Source of the DNA: Ramazzottius varieornatus
Lineage: Eukaryota; Tardigrada; Eutardigrada; Parachela; Ramazzottiidae
Length of the DNA stretch: 64,000 bases
NCBI GenBank assembly: GCA_001949185.1
Contig: BDGG01000014.1
Location: 814,504 to 878,503, forward strand
Reading direction: 5' to 3'
The translations under genes and the position numbers were made by a program. Shown piece by piece: positions 29,269-41,600 of the stretch. Position 1 is the stretch's first letter; each line of letters starts with the position of its first letter. The notes beneath the pieces were generated by a model, which had not been told where the DNA came from, made no database searches, and worked only from the letters and a program-made list of their open reading frames with translations.

Positions 29269-32097
29269 ATGGAAACTATTTGCAGCGCCGGCATTGGGTT
29301 AGCCTCAGCACTCGTTTTCTGTATACCTTATAATTATGTCGTCGTTCATTGTCATCGTAGATCGAAGGCGTTACAAATGGAAGATGAAATTACTGCTCTG
29401 ATGGATGACATGACTTTGGAAGAAAAGCTGGGACAGCTGCAATTACTGGCCAGCAGTCATTATCACGATCTACCACCTTCAGAGCAACTGCTGGAGCTTG
29501 CGAGACAGGGACTTTTGGGTGCAGTGTTGAATACACGAGGAGCAGCCAATACCAACGCTCTGCAAAAAGCCGCTTTGTCCTCTCGACAGAAGATCCCCTT
29601 GCTGGTTGGTCTGGACGTTCTGCACGGCTACCGGACGTCCTTCCCCATACCACTGGCGCAGGCTGCTAGTTGGGATGTGGAAGCAGTGGAGAAGGTTGCC
29701 GCCATCGCGGCTGCCGAAGCTCGCGCCAGCGGTATCAACTGGAACTTTGCTCCGCTGGTCGATATCTGTCGTGATCCTCGGTGGGGAAGGGTGATGGAAG
29801 GATCAGGCGAGGATGTCCACTTGGCCTGCCAAATGGCCAAAGCTAGAGTTCGTGGCTTCCAAGGTGCGGTCAGATTTTCATATCGTTTCGCTAATATGCG
29901 AAATAAAAGCACCATAAGTTTTACCAGCTTACACTACTTCGTGATTGCAAGAGTCAAGAACGAATACCATGACAAATTTTTCTAAAAATAAAATTTCCAG
30001 TTAGTTTGGTATACTTTTGGATAGTTACACTAAGCACTGATAATAATTTTCTAGTTAAATTTGGTCTGAGGGCAACTAATGGCGGTAAATATGACGTCTG
30101 CAAGGCAGTTTTCTACGGCAGCTGGGGAAAAAGTCGTCATTGTCTGTCAGAATTCTTTGATGATTGCAGGGACGGACTACAGTCAAGCGGACAAAGTGAT
30201 GGCGTGCGCAAAGCACTTTGCCGGTTACGGTGCGGACAAGGGCGGCCGTGATTACAACAGCGTCGACATGAGCGAACGTCAGCTGCGCGAGGTCTGCTTC
30301 CCCCCATTCCAAGCAGCCATCGAAGCGGGTGTCGGCTCGCTGATGGCTGCCTACATGGAGCTCAACGGCGTGCCAGCCTCCGGCAACCACTGGCTACTGC
30401 AGCAAGTCCTCCGTGACGAATGGGCCTTTGACGGACTTGTCGTCAGCGACTTCAAAGCCGTCAGTGATATGACCAACCAGCAATTCTCCGCTGACGACGC
30501 CCAAGCAGCCATGTATGCGCTCAATGCCGGCATGAATATGGAAATGCAGTCTACCACCTTTGCCGACCACGCGCCGCAACTGTTGCAGGAGGGAAAAGTC
30601 AAGATGGAAGTCATCGACAAGGCTGTCCGTCATGTTTTACGGGCCAAATTTCGACTTGGCTTGTTCGAGAAGCCCTTGACGGATGAAAAGTTGGCCAGCA
30701 GTGTGGTGCTGTCGCCAAGCAGTCTTCAGTTCGCACGAGAAATGGCAAGTCGGACCTTGGTCTTGTTGAAGAATGACAATGGTCTTCTTCCGTTGAGTAA
30801 ATCCATCAAGCGTTTGGCTGTGATTGGAGAGCTGGCATATGACCAACAACAGACGCTAGATTTCTGGGCTCTAAATGCTCGAGCACAAGATTCCGTCACA
30901 ATCTATAGCGGCATCGTGGAAAAGTGCCCTTCTACGGCCGTGAAGTACGCGGCGGGCTACGAAATGTTTGGCGAATCGACCGAGCGCTTCACGGAGGCAC
31001 TTCAGTTGGCCACTTCTTCGGACATGGTTGTGCTGGTTGTCGGAGAACCCAAAGAGTATTCCGGAGAAACCAACTGCCGGTAAGATCAATTCGTAAGAAA
31101 GGAAAGCACAGAAAAAATGATTTCAGCCTTGCTTGATATGGGTGCCTGTTGTTCATTTATAACTGTCGGGACTTTGGTGCGCATGCCTACATATCTAAGC
31201 TCCCTTCCCGTTTGCGCCGTTTTTTCTGGGTGAATTTGTACATGATACAACTCTCTGTTGGACGTTGGGGCCCGTTGATCATGAAGGTGGCTGTACAGTC
31301 ATGGAGCGTTTCTTTTCAGAACGGATATCGGACTTCCCGGTCGACAGTTGGAGCTGGTTAAAGGCATTGCAGCTAGCGGCACACCCTACATTATTGTCCT
31401 GATGACTGGTCGACCTTTGGCTCTGGAATGGCTGGCCAGCCACGCACCGGCCATTCTACTGACCTGGCGTGCCGGCACCATGGGTGGAGCGGCCATCGCC
31501 GACGTCCTCTTTGGCGACGTCAACCCAAGCGGCAAACTACCCATCACCTTCCCTCGATGCGTCGGCCAGATTCCCATTCACTATGATGTCAAGCAGCCCG
31601 GTAAACCACAGATCAAAGGACAGAAAATGCAGTTTAATTACTCGCGGTACATTGACTGTCCCAATGAGCCCTTGTACCCCTTCGGTTTCGGCTTATCTTA
31701 CACGACGTTCCACTTTGACAATTTGACGGTGACGCCAAAGGAGATAGAAGGGGATGGGCAAGTGAAGATTGGGGTGGAGGTCAGGAATACGGGACTGAAG
31801 GAGGGGGAAGAAGTGGTGCAAGTCTATGTGCGAGATGTGGCGGCTAGTGTGGCCAGACCGGTGCGGCAGCTGAAGGCCTTCCACAAGGTCAGACTGGGCC
31901 TGGCTGAAGAAAAACGGCTGGAGTTTACCTTGGGCTCCAATGAACTGGGCTTCCTCAATAGAGAATGGAAGTGGACGGTGGAAGCGGGCAAGTTTGAAGT
32001 CTTTGTGGGCAACAACAGCGATGCAGACTTGTCGGATAGTTTTCTTGTCACCAGTACCTATACGAAGAATTCCAATGCGCAAGCTGTAAAGCATTAA
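29269..32097 (+). CDS. bglX: BglX-type GH3 beta-glucosidase, bacterial-like
   Basis: Hydrolyses terminal beta-glucosides. Exons 29269-29863, 30170-31079 and 31320-32097 give 760 residues, close to E. coli BglX (765). A hydrophobic N-terminal segment (IGLASALVFCIPYNYVVV) precedes the homology that begins MTLEEKLGQLQLL and suggests secretion or anchoring. GH3 landmarks: FPIPLAQAASWD, CRDPRWGRVMEGSGED, KHFAGYGADKGGRDYN, the nucleophile in GLVVSDFKAVSDM, VLRAKFRLGLFE, RTDIGLPGRQLELV, GDVNPSGKLPITFPR, YPFGFGLSYTTF, and a C-terminal fibronectin-III-like domain. It is unusual for an animal: similarity, as I recall the family, is to bacterial BglX, yet two spliceosomal introns with matching phases show it is a eukaryotic gene. 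Confidence 0.9.
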
Positions 32098-32185
32098 TTT
32101 TTGTCCGCGCGAGTGCGCTCGACGGGACAAACGGAGCACCATCAACCGCTACGATCCGTCAATTCGACAAGCCAACGAGGTTTCT

Positions 32186-32686
32186 TCATTGTATGGAGAA
32201 GGCCATGACAACCACATCGACAATGACGTCATCATTCTCCCAGTGTCCCGTCATGTAACCGTCATAACTATTCTCGTAAAAAGCACCCAGGGAGATATGC
32301 ATAGCATCACCGCTGTTTTGGCAGACAGAGACGTAAAAGGTGAATTTGAAGGGTTGATTGGAGTTACTGATGACTCGCACAAGATGGTCCTCCAGCAGCG
32401 TCTTCCAGTACTCCACCTTGCCATTATCGTATTCTTCCCGTTCCACCTCTTTAGCCAGCAGATCAAAAGCCTGCCGTACCGCTTCGTCAATTTCTTCCGA
32501 GGAAAAAGGGACAATCAGCCGTGGTTCGGACTTTTTCTTTTTGAGCCGAGCTTCTGCCCCTTCTCCGTCACCAGTCGCTTCGCCGCCATCACCCATATTG
32601 GGGGCTGTACCAAACTCCCCCTGCGCCTCGCCTTCCGCTGTTGACGCGCCTTGTGCCAAGTCGTTGGCGGACGGCGCCACAGCCAT
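32186..32686 (-). CDS. Tctex1-type dynein light chain
   Basis: Single-exon frame of 166 residues. The first about 60 residues are Gly/Ala/Glu-rich and end in a basic patch (RLKKKKSEPRLIVPFSSEEI). The remainder fits the Tctex1/DYNLT fold: a helix with VEYWKTLLEDHLVRVI, then KFTFYVSVCQNSGDAMHIS, and the closing strands YMTGHWENDDVIVDVVVMAF. Such proteins dimerise on dynein intermediate chains in the cytoplasm or in axonemes. The long N-terminal extension is typical of the TCTEX1D group rather than of DYNLT1. The ATG at 32686 lies 10 bp after an acceptor-like TTTATCCAG, so a non-coding first exon is possible. Confidence 0.75.
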   Translation of the reverse strand: MAVAPSANDLAQGASTAEGEAQGEFGTAPNMGDGGEATGDGEGAEARLKKKKSEPRLIVPFSSEEIDEAVRQAFDLLAKEVEREEYDNGKVEYWKTLLEDHLVRVISNSNQPFKFTFYVSVCQNSGDAMHISLGAFYENSYDGYMTGHWENDDVIVDVVVMAFSIQ

Positions 32687-33047
32687 TGCCCAAATCTGGA
32701 TAAAGATGTAGTAAAATCAAAACGTACTAGCAAGGTCTTTCTTTTGTCGGGCTGGTGTAAGCAGTGTCAGGGTCTTGAGACTTGCACACTATTGCTACGA
32801 TGTTGCGGTAATAGACGCTGTAAGAGTTCTGTACAGACTTTACCCATATATATCAAGCTAACACGGAAAGGTTGCCATGCAGCTCGCAAATCACGAATCT
32901 GATTCTGTTCTATGATACATGGCCCGTTGGACAGCTCGTTCCAAAAGTGTGATGATGACAGGCTACGGTATGGATCGTGGACTACTACTGTAAGCACGCA
33001 GAGACATAGTAAGTATGGGTAACCAGTTTTCCGCCCCTGGACTAGGC

Positions 33048-34287
33048 TTATTTCTGTTTGGTTTTGGGCCCTTTCTTGACCAGTGTCGGGTCCCAGCGAA
33101 GAGGTGCAAGGGTCGGGTACGGCTCAGGCACACTCTCTTTCGGCACCTCAACCGACACCTTTGGCTTATTGGGGTCAAGCGGGAAATATTTCTTCCCCAA
33201 AGCCGTCACCGTCAGATCCTTCTTTGTCTTCAGCAAGAAGTTGGTCAAAGCCTCGTGCAGCTCAAGCTCAAATAGAGCTGCTTCCAGTTCCACACCTTGC
33301 CCAGCATCCACCTTCGTGTCGCCACACATTGTCGGAATTTTGTTGGACTGCATCATCTCCCATCGGTCCCTCAGCTCTCCATGTAACTTGCTCTCTTCTT
33401 CGCTGATAGCTTTATCCAGCTCTTCGCAGGCTGTTTGGTACTTGACCCTGCGCGTTTCCAGGTCGTCGATGGAGTGTAACGTCACCGACGGTGCTGACGG
33501 AGGAGGAATCAGTGAAGTGTCTTCAAGATGGATTTCCTCCCTGGGGACAGTGCGTACATAATGGTGTAGCTTCTCCAATATCCTATGCTGGTTGTCTTTA
33601 AAGTATTGATTGAAGTATGCGCGACTCAGGCTGGACACTTGTCGTGGACCTTTCTCGTGCAGCATCATTTCCAACTGAATAATTTTGCCCAAGTACGTCG
33701 GCGAAGTTTCTGGAAATGAACACGGGGAAAAAATTGCGGTAGGTATTTTGCGAACTGATGGGGTTTTATGAAAAACTGGACGGAAGGCCTTCTGAATCGT
33801 ACATTGGTGTGGGATGATTCAGGCATACTTTGAAGGGCCAAGCGTCGCAGTATACGGGCAGCCGCCGGCATCAGCATGCATACTTCGCACAGCGAACACT
33901 GTTGTTCGATCAAGTGATCGAAAAGGCTGAATATGGAGACAATGAAAGCACGGTAGGCCATGGTGTGCTTTTGGAACTTAGAGTCACCATCCATCGGCCA
34001 TGGTAAATGGTGCAACCGCGCGAATAACGCCAAGGCTTTCGGCTGATCCTGTAAAAAGGTGTCCGTCCTCAATGTCTTGAATAAGTGGAACGTCGGCAAA
34101 TGACTTGAGGAGGATCATTTGCCCACATGGCGCACACTACCGGCCAAAAAGAATGGGAACATGCGCCACTTGAGACGACGATTCTGTTCAATTCATTTGC
34201 CGACGTTGCCATTGTAATTCGTTGACGACAGTGGCCTACCTCCATATGCCGCAGCCAGAAGGCCTCTTCATCCGTAATGGTCCGCAT
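33048..34287 (-). CDS. Unrecognised 309-residue protein
   Basis: Exons 34287-34240, 34048-33829 and 33709-33048 join in phase. I do not recognise the family. The N-terminal half is predicted helical and aromatic-rich (MRTITDEEAFWLRHME, LFARLHHLPWP, FIVSIFSLFDHLIEQQ). The middle (KTSPTYLGKIIQLEMMLHEK) runs into a mixed region with a Pro-rich linker (SLIPPPSAPSV), a coiled-coil-like stretch (TRRVKYQTACEELDKAISEE) and a basic end (LVKKGPKTKQK). No signal peptide or membrane span. The quality of the splice sites and the even composition argue for a real gene. The neighbouring Tctex1 gene lies on the same strand 360 bp downstream, but no functional link can be claimed. A short upstream exon cannot be excluded. 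Confidence 0.6.
34089..34206. repeat. TGCGCCACTT palindrome nested in a second inverted repeat
   Basis: Inside intron 1 of the unrecognised gene, GCCCACATGGCGCACAC (34121) pairs with CATGCGCCACTTGAG (34160). Outside it, AACGTCGGCAAATGA (34089) pairs with TCATTTGCCGACGTT (about 34192). Confidence 0.55.
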
Positions 34288-34488
34288 CTTGGCAAGATAG
34301 TTAATGAAACATCAGGTGACCATTATCCAGGCAAGAGCTCCGCTACTAAGCTTGGCTACCATCGACCTTCCGATTCAGTGGGATGGACAAAGGAAGACTT
34401 GGCCAAAGTTGCTATGCCGTTGAGAAGGTCAAGTCTAAGTACATATTTTTTTTGGACCCAGAATTAAGCCGATCAAATGTGACCATCA

Positions 34489-35027
34489 TGGCGGTTCCCT
34501 ATGGATTGGGCCTGACTGCTGTGAAGTATGCCAGGCACTTTAGACAGATGGCCGCGCTGAATGTGCTCAACCAACAATGTTCCGACGAGCCGAGTAGGCC
34601 GATGGCCACTGTGGCTCAGATGATCCAACAAAGACCCGAACCAATCTTGTAAGCGACCTTGAACTTCGCCTTCCTTTGAATGTCAGTGTGTCCCAATCGG
34701 CTCTGTTCTTTTGATTTTGGGCCGAATAAATTGACGGCTGTGGAGCAGATCAGTATAACGGTGCAGACAGCGATGGGCGATGAGGACGACTGTATTGAAT
34801 ACTTGCCTACTCATCACCTGAGCGCCGCCTCGGCAGGAGGTCTTCGGTTGCGGCACGTCACGGAGGATCTGATCAAAAGGTCGGCCGAAATGGCCAAACA
34901 GCTGCGCTCGTCCAACAGTCTTTCCACTGGTTTGGAAGGGGCCACGGTAAAGTCCAGCGTGATGGCGGTGGTGAATGACACCCAACGAATTCTACACAGT
35001 ATCCGCGACAGCCAGACCGAGTCCTAA
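34489..35027 (+). CDS. Possible small gene, two open blocks, unrecognised
   Basis: Block 1 begins at ATG 34489 (MAVPYGLGLTAVKYARHF), mitochondrial- or membrane-like at its start, and ends at a donor (TT|GTAAGC, 34650). Block 2, from the ATG at 34770 to the stop at 35027 (MGDEDDCIEYLPTHHLSAAS... 85 residues), looks like an amphipathic helical protein. I could not find a junction that joins them in frame, so they may be separate or not coding at all. Each block reads more like protein than the surrounding frames, which is the only support. Confidence 0.25.
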
Positions 35028-35433
35028 AGCAAAAATGTCGGGTCTACGCCAACAGCGGAGGTATCGGAAAAATGGCCTGTTGCAATGTTCCAGCCGGTCA
35101 TGAAAGACCCATTTTACGGCTTGGTAACGTGCGACCACCAGTCAAATGAAACGACGACCGTCTTACTGTCGCATTGATATGTTCTGGAATTTACGTCTGC
35201 TGGCTAGTCTGAGTGATGTTTAGGGAAAAGCGTTCGATATCAAAAACACTGGTTTGACACGTTATATAAGGGGCCTTACTTTATTGACCCTGTGAAACTC
35301 AAATGAAAATGTCGAAAAGTTGGCAGATGAGTAGTTGTGACCAGCGTTATAATTAGTGGCGGCCCTGATGCGTGCAGTATATCAGGCTTCGTTCTGATAC
35401 AATACAAAGAGAACAAAGCAGAATTTGGAGGTT

Positions 35434-35566
35434 GAAATTCGTTTCTTTTACGGTGTTTGATGATGTTCGACGATTTGTCCGTGTCCGACAGTGGGTAGGT
35501 GAAATTCGTCATTTTACGGTATTTGATGATGTTCGACGATCTGTCCGTGTCCGACAGTGGGTAGGT
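35434..35566 (+). repeat. Tandem duplication, unit about 66 bp
   Basis: Two adjacent copies, 35434-35500 and 35501-35566, each begin GAAATTCGT and contain TTTGATGATGTTCGACGAT and GTCCGTGTCCGACAGTGGGT. They differ at only a few positions, so the duplication is recent. Confidence 0.8.
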
Positions 35567-35777
35567 GATGGATCGATGGCTCAATGACACGTCTGGAATG
35601 GCAGGTAGTCTGCGGCAGGATCCGAGGCCATGGGCTGATGCAATGAGTAAGTCCTTTGCGGAAATCGCTGTTTGCTAGGCAAATGATCGTCTGAAAAGAA
35701 CAAGGTGGCCGCGTCATCCCCTCCTGCAGTCTGGCTTGTGGCTGATTAAAAATTAAGCCCCTTTTTACATCTATGCA

Positions 35778-36682
35778 TCAGATCTGTGCAAATTCATTGG
35801 ACAGCGTGACAGTCAACTTCTGTAGGATGGACTTTACCGGAGCAAGGACTGACACTACAGCGATGGATGTCCGCGACAGAAGGGAAGCCATGGGATGCTG
35901 GGCGTAGACTATAGGATACATGGCGCCAACAATGTCCCAGCTTTTCCACAGTACTCCGTCAATCAGTGTGGGCATCAGCAATGTATAGGTTAATCTGATT
36001 CTCTTTCCTCGTCCGCGAGCAAATATCAAGGAAAGTCCCGTCCTCCGCCTGGGCGGACACAGCGCAGTCCTAGCCTGTAATCGGTACTGAACACTCATGA
36101 CGGTGGCAAGCAGGAACAATGCCGAGAGCGTCGAGAAGGCGAAGGTGATGAGAAGGGAAATTATCCTGGGGTCGTGCTGTCTGACACCACAGCGGCCACC
36201 CGGTATCAGCGCGAAACTTCCGCCCACACCAAGCAAGTACGGCACGTTGGTCGGTAAAGTTGCCAGCCAGGTTAGAGCCATCATCAGAAAGAGGGCTGGT
36301 CGACGTGTGGCGCGTGCATATTGGGTCGGACATTTGAGAGCTATGATACGGTGGATGGACAAAGGAGCGGTGACGTAGTTGATGCCCGTGCTGATGATAA
36401 AGTTGACAAACTGCACTAGTCGGCATATGTCAGTTGGCAGAGCTTGGCCCAAAAGCTGTTTGGCCACCACCATGTGAATTACGATAGGCGTATTGACAGC
36501 CGCGCTGATTAATAACATGGAAAGGTAATTGATAATCAGCAAGTTGGAACCGCTACGACATGCGCCCTGACGGAGCGTCACCTTTACAATGACACAGATC
36601 GCGGTACAGCAGTATAAGACACGGGCTATCGACACGACTGAAGTTATGGCGCTCCAAATGATGACGTCTGTTCTCGGCAAAT
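35778..36682 (-). CDS. Divergent seven-helix receptor (main exon)
   Basis: About 300 open codons with seven hydrophobic segments, among them IIWSAITSVVSIARVLYCCT, LLIINYLSMLLISAAVNTPI, LFLMMALTWLATLPTNVPYL, SLLITFAFSTLSALFLLATV and ASLLSRTSIAVVSVLAPVKS. TM3 ends in SIHRIIALKCP in place of the DRY motif, and TM7 has no NPxxY. I read it as a lineage-specific class A-like orphan receptor. No in-frame ATG precedes TM1: a TGA lies just upstream of 36682, and CATGATCAG there can serve as an acceptor. A short 5' exon with the start codon is therefore missing from this model. Confidence 0.6.
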
Positions 36683-38610
36683 CTGATCATGTGGTTAAGG
36701 TGGTAGCGTTCAGTGTAGAATTTGGCGGTATTCTGACATCTGGGTCAGGATAGAACTGCGAATGGGCATTCTCTTTGTCCATTTCCAAAACAAGGGCAAG
36801 AGATGAAATAAACCAACCCGACGCCAAATGGCGGCAAATCTGTGAAAGCGGCAAATCTGTGAAAGCAGCGAGCTGTCTGAAAACCGGTGTTCAAAGCACA
36901 ATGACTGCAAAGCTTCACCAGTGGGCACGCCATGGAGCCATAACCCTGAGGATACCAGCCTTGCATGTGATATGTATCTACGAAGCTAAAATCCAGATGG
37001 CCGGCGTGAAAGCATCGTTTGAAATTATTTACGGATGCCGTTTACGTGGCTCGTGAGAGGTCCGCGACATTGCTCACATTGAAGGTTTTCCTCATTCGGA
37101 ACGAAGGCCACATCCACTTGAAGCCGCAATCGTCATCTTGGCAAGCGCCTCATCAGATTAACTCGCAGGTAAAAAGCCACCCAGAAGGCAAAAGAGGTAC
37201 AACCAGGGAAAGGAAGTTTGGGCCTGACGGAAAAGATGGCAAACGCAAAATTCTACCACATAAAATTGCCAAGAAGTGCATTGGTGTGGATTGCACACGT
37301 ACGTACAAACTTCCGTTCCGCTGTTTCGGAATCTTCTGGTCCCAACTCTTCACTGGGCCAAACTTTCCCTTTGCGCGTGTAGGAGAACTGTATGTCTGAT
37401 ATGGTCTAGACGAACTGGCGGCATGGACTCTTGAAGGTGGGGCAATTGAAAAGGGTGGTAAGCAAGCTTAAAAGCTTAGGTGCTGAAGAGCATTCTGCTC
37501 AATTATTACAATACATGAAATATTAACAACATGTACGTATTTTTAACAACTGGCGGCAGGCACCAGCATTACAACAGAATTTTCTAAAAGTGGAGGTGTG
37601 ACAAGTTGGAGAACGTATGGCGGGAAAATAGCAGTTTTCTCTTGCTTCTGTTTATCCGAAAGCTAATTCAAATCAAGTGTTTTCGATAAAACTCGTTCCA
37701 TAATATCAAATGTACAGATAGATATAAAATGACCATTTACTGAGATGTTGACGAGTTCACCTTGTAAAAGCCATAATGCGCTACTGCAGCCTCCCCGGGT
37801 CATACTCATAAATGCCCAGCGCGCTCATAGTGCATATGTGGCATGGGTGAAGGGGATGTGCTGGCTTTCCAGAAAAAGGGGGTATGAGCCACGACTAGGG
37901 CAAATGTCCTTCTTACGTATTGTGTTAGAGGTGGCAATCGTCACAGCGTGTCTTTGAGGAGAGCAAAGGGTACTGGTGGTACTTGGGGAAGCTAGTGAAG
38001 CGGATATGGTGGCCAATGCTGGTAGCGGGTAAGCTGGCTCGCTTCATGGCCAAGGTGCGAATCCTCTGCATCTAGGTCCATAAACAGAAGAGATGATATT
38101 AACAGCCTACGCAGGGTGGAGTTAAAGCTCTCTGCACCAGGCGCGCTTGCAGCGGAGAGGGATTTGAGCCGTGACAAGGATCGACAGCTGGAATTAGCTG
38201 ATTAGCAGCCATTACGCACTGGCGAGTAAGACAGCGCTACATGGGGATTGACGGGCCAACATGCTGCGACATCGAGCACAGGGCAGCCTGTCAGAGACGA
38301 TCACATTACCATCAGCTGGGACATGTGCTCTGGCCTAATCGACACTGCGGCTTTGGGTATCCCTTACAATGAAGGAACAATTGACACAAGGCGGGTATAG
38401 TGTTTTTGACGAGACCACGCTCTAAACTGGGAAGACAGATCATCAAACATGGCCTTGGTCTTGTGACCCATCACAAGATTTGACACGTCCTTCTTGCACG
38501 CTATCACAATAGTAGTCGATGATCAACATGATGGCAAAATAAAAATCAATAAATTATTAACAGTAAACCAAAAGGAAACAACGGTGTAATGAATACTCGA
38601 AAGAAAATCA
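36683..38610. other. Intergenic stretch
   Basis: No gene recognised. The missing first exon of the divergent receptor probably lies near the left end. At 36836-36866 GGCAAATCTGTGAAAGC occurs twice in tandem. The right end should carry the 3' UTR of the class B receptor. Confidence 0.4.
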
Positions 38611-41600
38611 TCATCTGTGACTAGACTTTGAATAAAAATGCCCATTGGAAGTTTGCGGCTTGTTTGAATTGTGGGAGGAATTAACGGTGAGTAAGGGAAG
38701 GGTTTCTGGTTCGACTGCTGGAAGGTTTGAATGGTCCAAGGAGAAACTGGTGGTGAGAACTGTGTTGGCAGGTCGGTGATTGTTGTTAGTGTGAGCAATG
38801 GCACTGCTGTCCGAGTCATGCAAGGCAAACGTCACACTGGAGTTTTTACGATTGCGATGCGGGACATGAGGGGGACTGTCCTGTTCGACGGTAGTGACAG
38901 TGGGAGACATGGGCACAGTCATGGTTACGGCACAGACAGAGGACAAGCGCCGACGATCGCGCTGCGAGTATCGGGACGAACTACGCCGGGAACGAAAGAT
39001 GGATCGCAATACCTCCGTCGAGGAGACCAGGCTGGTGGAAGCTGTCCGTGTGGACGACTTGCGCCGGTCCATGGCCGGCACCGCGTCTGTGTTGTAGATG
39101 CTACCGAAACGGAAGGATTGCGTCGTTTCCGGGTTGCGACGCAGCGCCGCCCGGTAGAAACTCTTGGAGATGGCCATCTGAACTTCGGTGTTGAGGAAGC
39201 AGTAAATTAAGGCAACGAATATACCCTAAACAAGAAAGCCATCAATATTGAATTATGGGACACTTTAACCGTTGAAAATCGTCAGCCCATATTTCAGGGC
39301 TGCATGCCACCGATGAAAGCTAACATAGAAGTAAAATTACGAGTTAGAATAGTCAGAAACGTCGTGCAAAGCTTTGTAATATGCAGATCAAACTTTTATT
39401 TCTTTTATTGGGCAGAGAATAATTCTTCTTAAAGTTAGTGCAACGGAATTAAAAACGCCGAGAAATAGTAGCAGTTTTCTCCCCTCTTTAGAGACAAATG
39501 TTACCCAGGAGTGTTTTACGAACCTGAGATCCTTTTAGGACGAGATTGACAATGATGTAAGCCTGTATGGAAAGAAAACACTGTACTGTGTAGCGCGAAA
39601 CTGCGTCACCCCCACTCTGTCAAGTGCAAAGCGTGATGATTCGTGCAAAAAGTGGCTGTGATTGACTTGTTGTTAGGACGTCAGGAAAGTCAGGAGCGTC
39701 ATGACCAACCTTTTCGCCGAAACCGTTGTCATTGGGATTGGCGACGAAGAGTAAATTGGATATGCCCAGAAGTGGTACCAAAATAAACGTGGCTTTGATT
39801 GCTTTGCGCACTTGCACCGTCTCCACGGCATTGTTGGCTCGTAACTTGGTCACCAGCACGATAATGATCATGATCAAAAACATCAGGTTCACCTGCAAAA
39901 CTGACTTGCACCTGCCAACCCTTTTGCTGCGCTATTTCCTCAAACAGAGGTTGGTGTAACATCATCAATGGATTGGAGTTTGCTGACCAACGCTGACACT
40001 TACCACAAGTGCCACTAAACAAGGTCCGGTGATGATCCAATGGTAGGGTTGCTTCGAGTATTCGGACCAGCATTTGTTGGGCGGGGCCTTAACGATATCT
40101 CCGGCGGCACTATACTGGACGTCTTCAGGAGCGTATTCCGTGGCCAGAGCCCAGGCAATGGCTAATACCAGCGGAAAACCTGCAAGATATTACTTGGTTG
40201 TTCACAAAGGCAGGCCAAATGGGCCACGAGGACATACCCCAGCCTATGAAGTAGTAGAGTTTGAAAGGCGCTTCTTTCTTGAAGACCGCCAGGGTCAGTC
40301 GTTGAGACAGGTATAATCCTTCGACAAAGGTCCACATAATACTGGCCGGTACCGCATAGAAAGACAGGAACATGAAACTTTTGCACAGCCACGCCTGACA
40401 GATAAGAGAAAATTATTTATAAGGATATAAGCGGGATGGGATGGGAAAATTGGTCAGGAGTAATCGTACCTCTCCGTAAATGGTTTCATCACCGGTAATA
40501 CGTGGAGAGAGAATGACCAGCAGTGAAATTACGTGAAGCAGAAGTGCCGCGCAAAGGTTTTTGTGGATGGAATTGCGGTTGCAGTAAAGGGTCCTATCAA
40601 CAAAACAGTTGCGTTTAAACAGTTGCGAGAAATCGAGCTTTATTTGGCCTTTGTTGATGGCGCTTACTTGAAGTGGGTAAAGATGAAGAAGGAGATGGAG
40701 AGAAGAATGACGGAAGTTACAGCCAGACCGGTGAAGACGTAGACCACAACGTTCTTCGTCTGCTCGTCTAACAATTCGACCTTCTGCAAACAAACACAAG
40801 GTTTACGAGATGACAACTTGTTACAACCCTGTTATTCAGGACTTTTTTGTCTTTGATTGATCGGTTAATCCATGAGGCTTTTGCAAATTGAATTATGTCT
40901 TGGATTCGACACTGTCGTTGGGGCTTTTCAGTATCGAGCTAAGTAAATCAGGCCGGTTCCTGAACTTGACATTGGCGCGGAGGAGATATAAACGGATGAG
41001 AGTGTCTTTTGGAGCGTGTTTGTTGAGTGAGAAACACGCGGAAGTTGCGTGAAGCTCAACTTGAAGGGATGAGGGCGGGCTGGGCTTGACGTATGTTTAA
41101 CTCGAATATACAAAGGCTTGTCATGCAGTGCGAACTTACTGTCGAGCCATTAATGGTCTCCAAGTGAGTCTCTGATGGACCAGATTCGCTGAGGCAACTA
41201 TCAAAGTACTGCTTGCAGGCCGTGTAGTTCCCGTTCTGCGTCAGCCAATGTCCGTCCGCACCGCAGTCTCGGTAGGCTATCAGGTTGGTGGTGTCCACAG
41301 ACGCTGCAAGTAAAAGCCAAACTTTTGAAGCCTATACGATCGTAAAAAAACGGCCTGCAAAGGGGGCATGAAAGTGACTGAGAGGCCGGCAAACGAAAGG
41401 TACAGAAGTTAGACGCTACCTTAAGTGGCGCCAATTTCCAGCCATCAATAATGAAAGTGCAGATCTGGACAAGATCCGTTTTCTAAACGGTACACATCTG
41501 CAGCAGTAACACCGTCAGTGGTGCGCCATTTATTCTCGACAGGATCACTTTTTCAAGTGGCGCATCCTTACAGGCAACAACAGTGAAAAAGTCTGTCACC

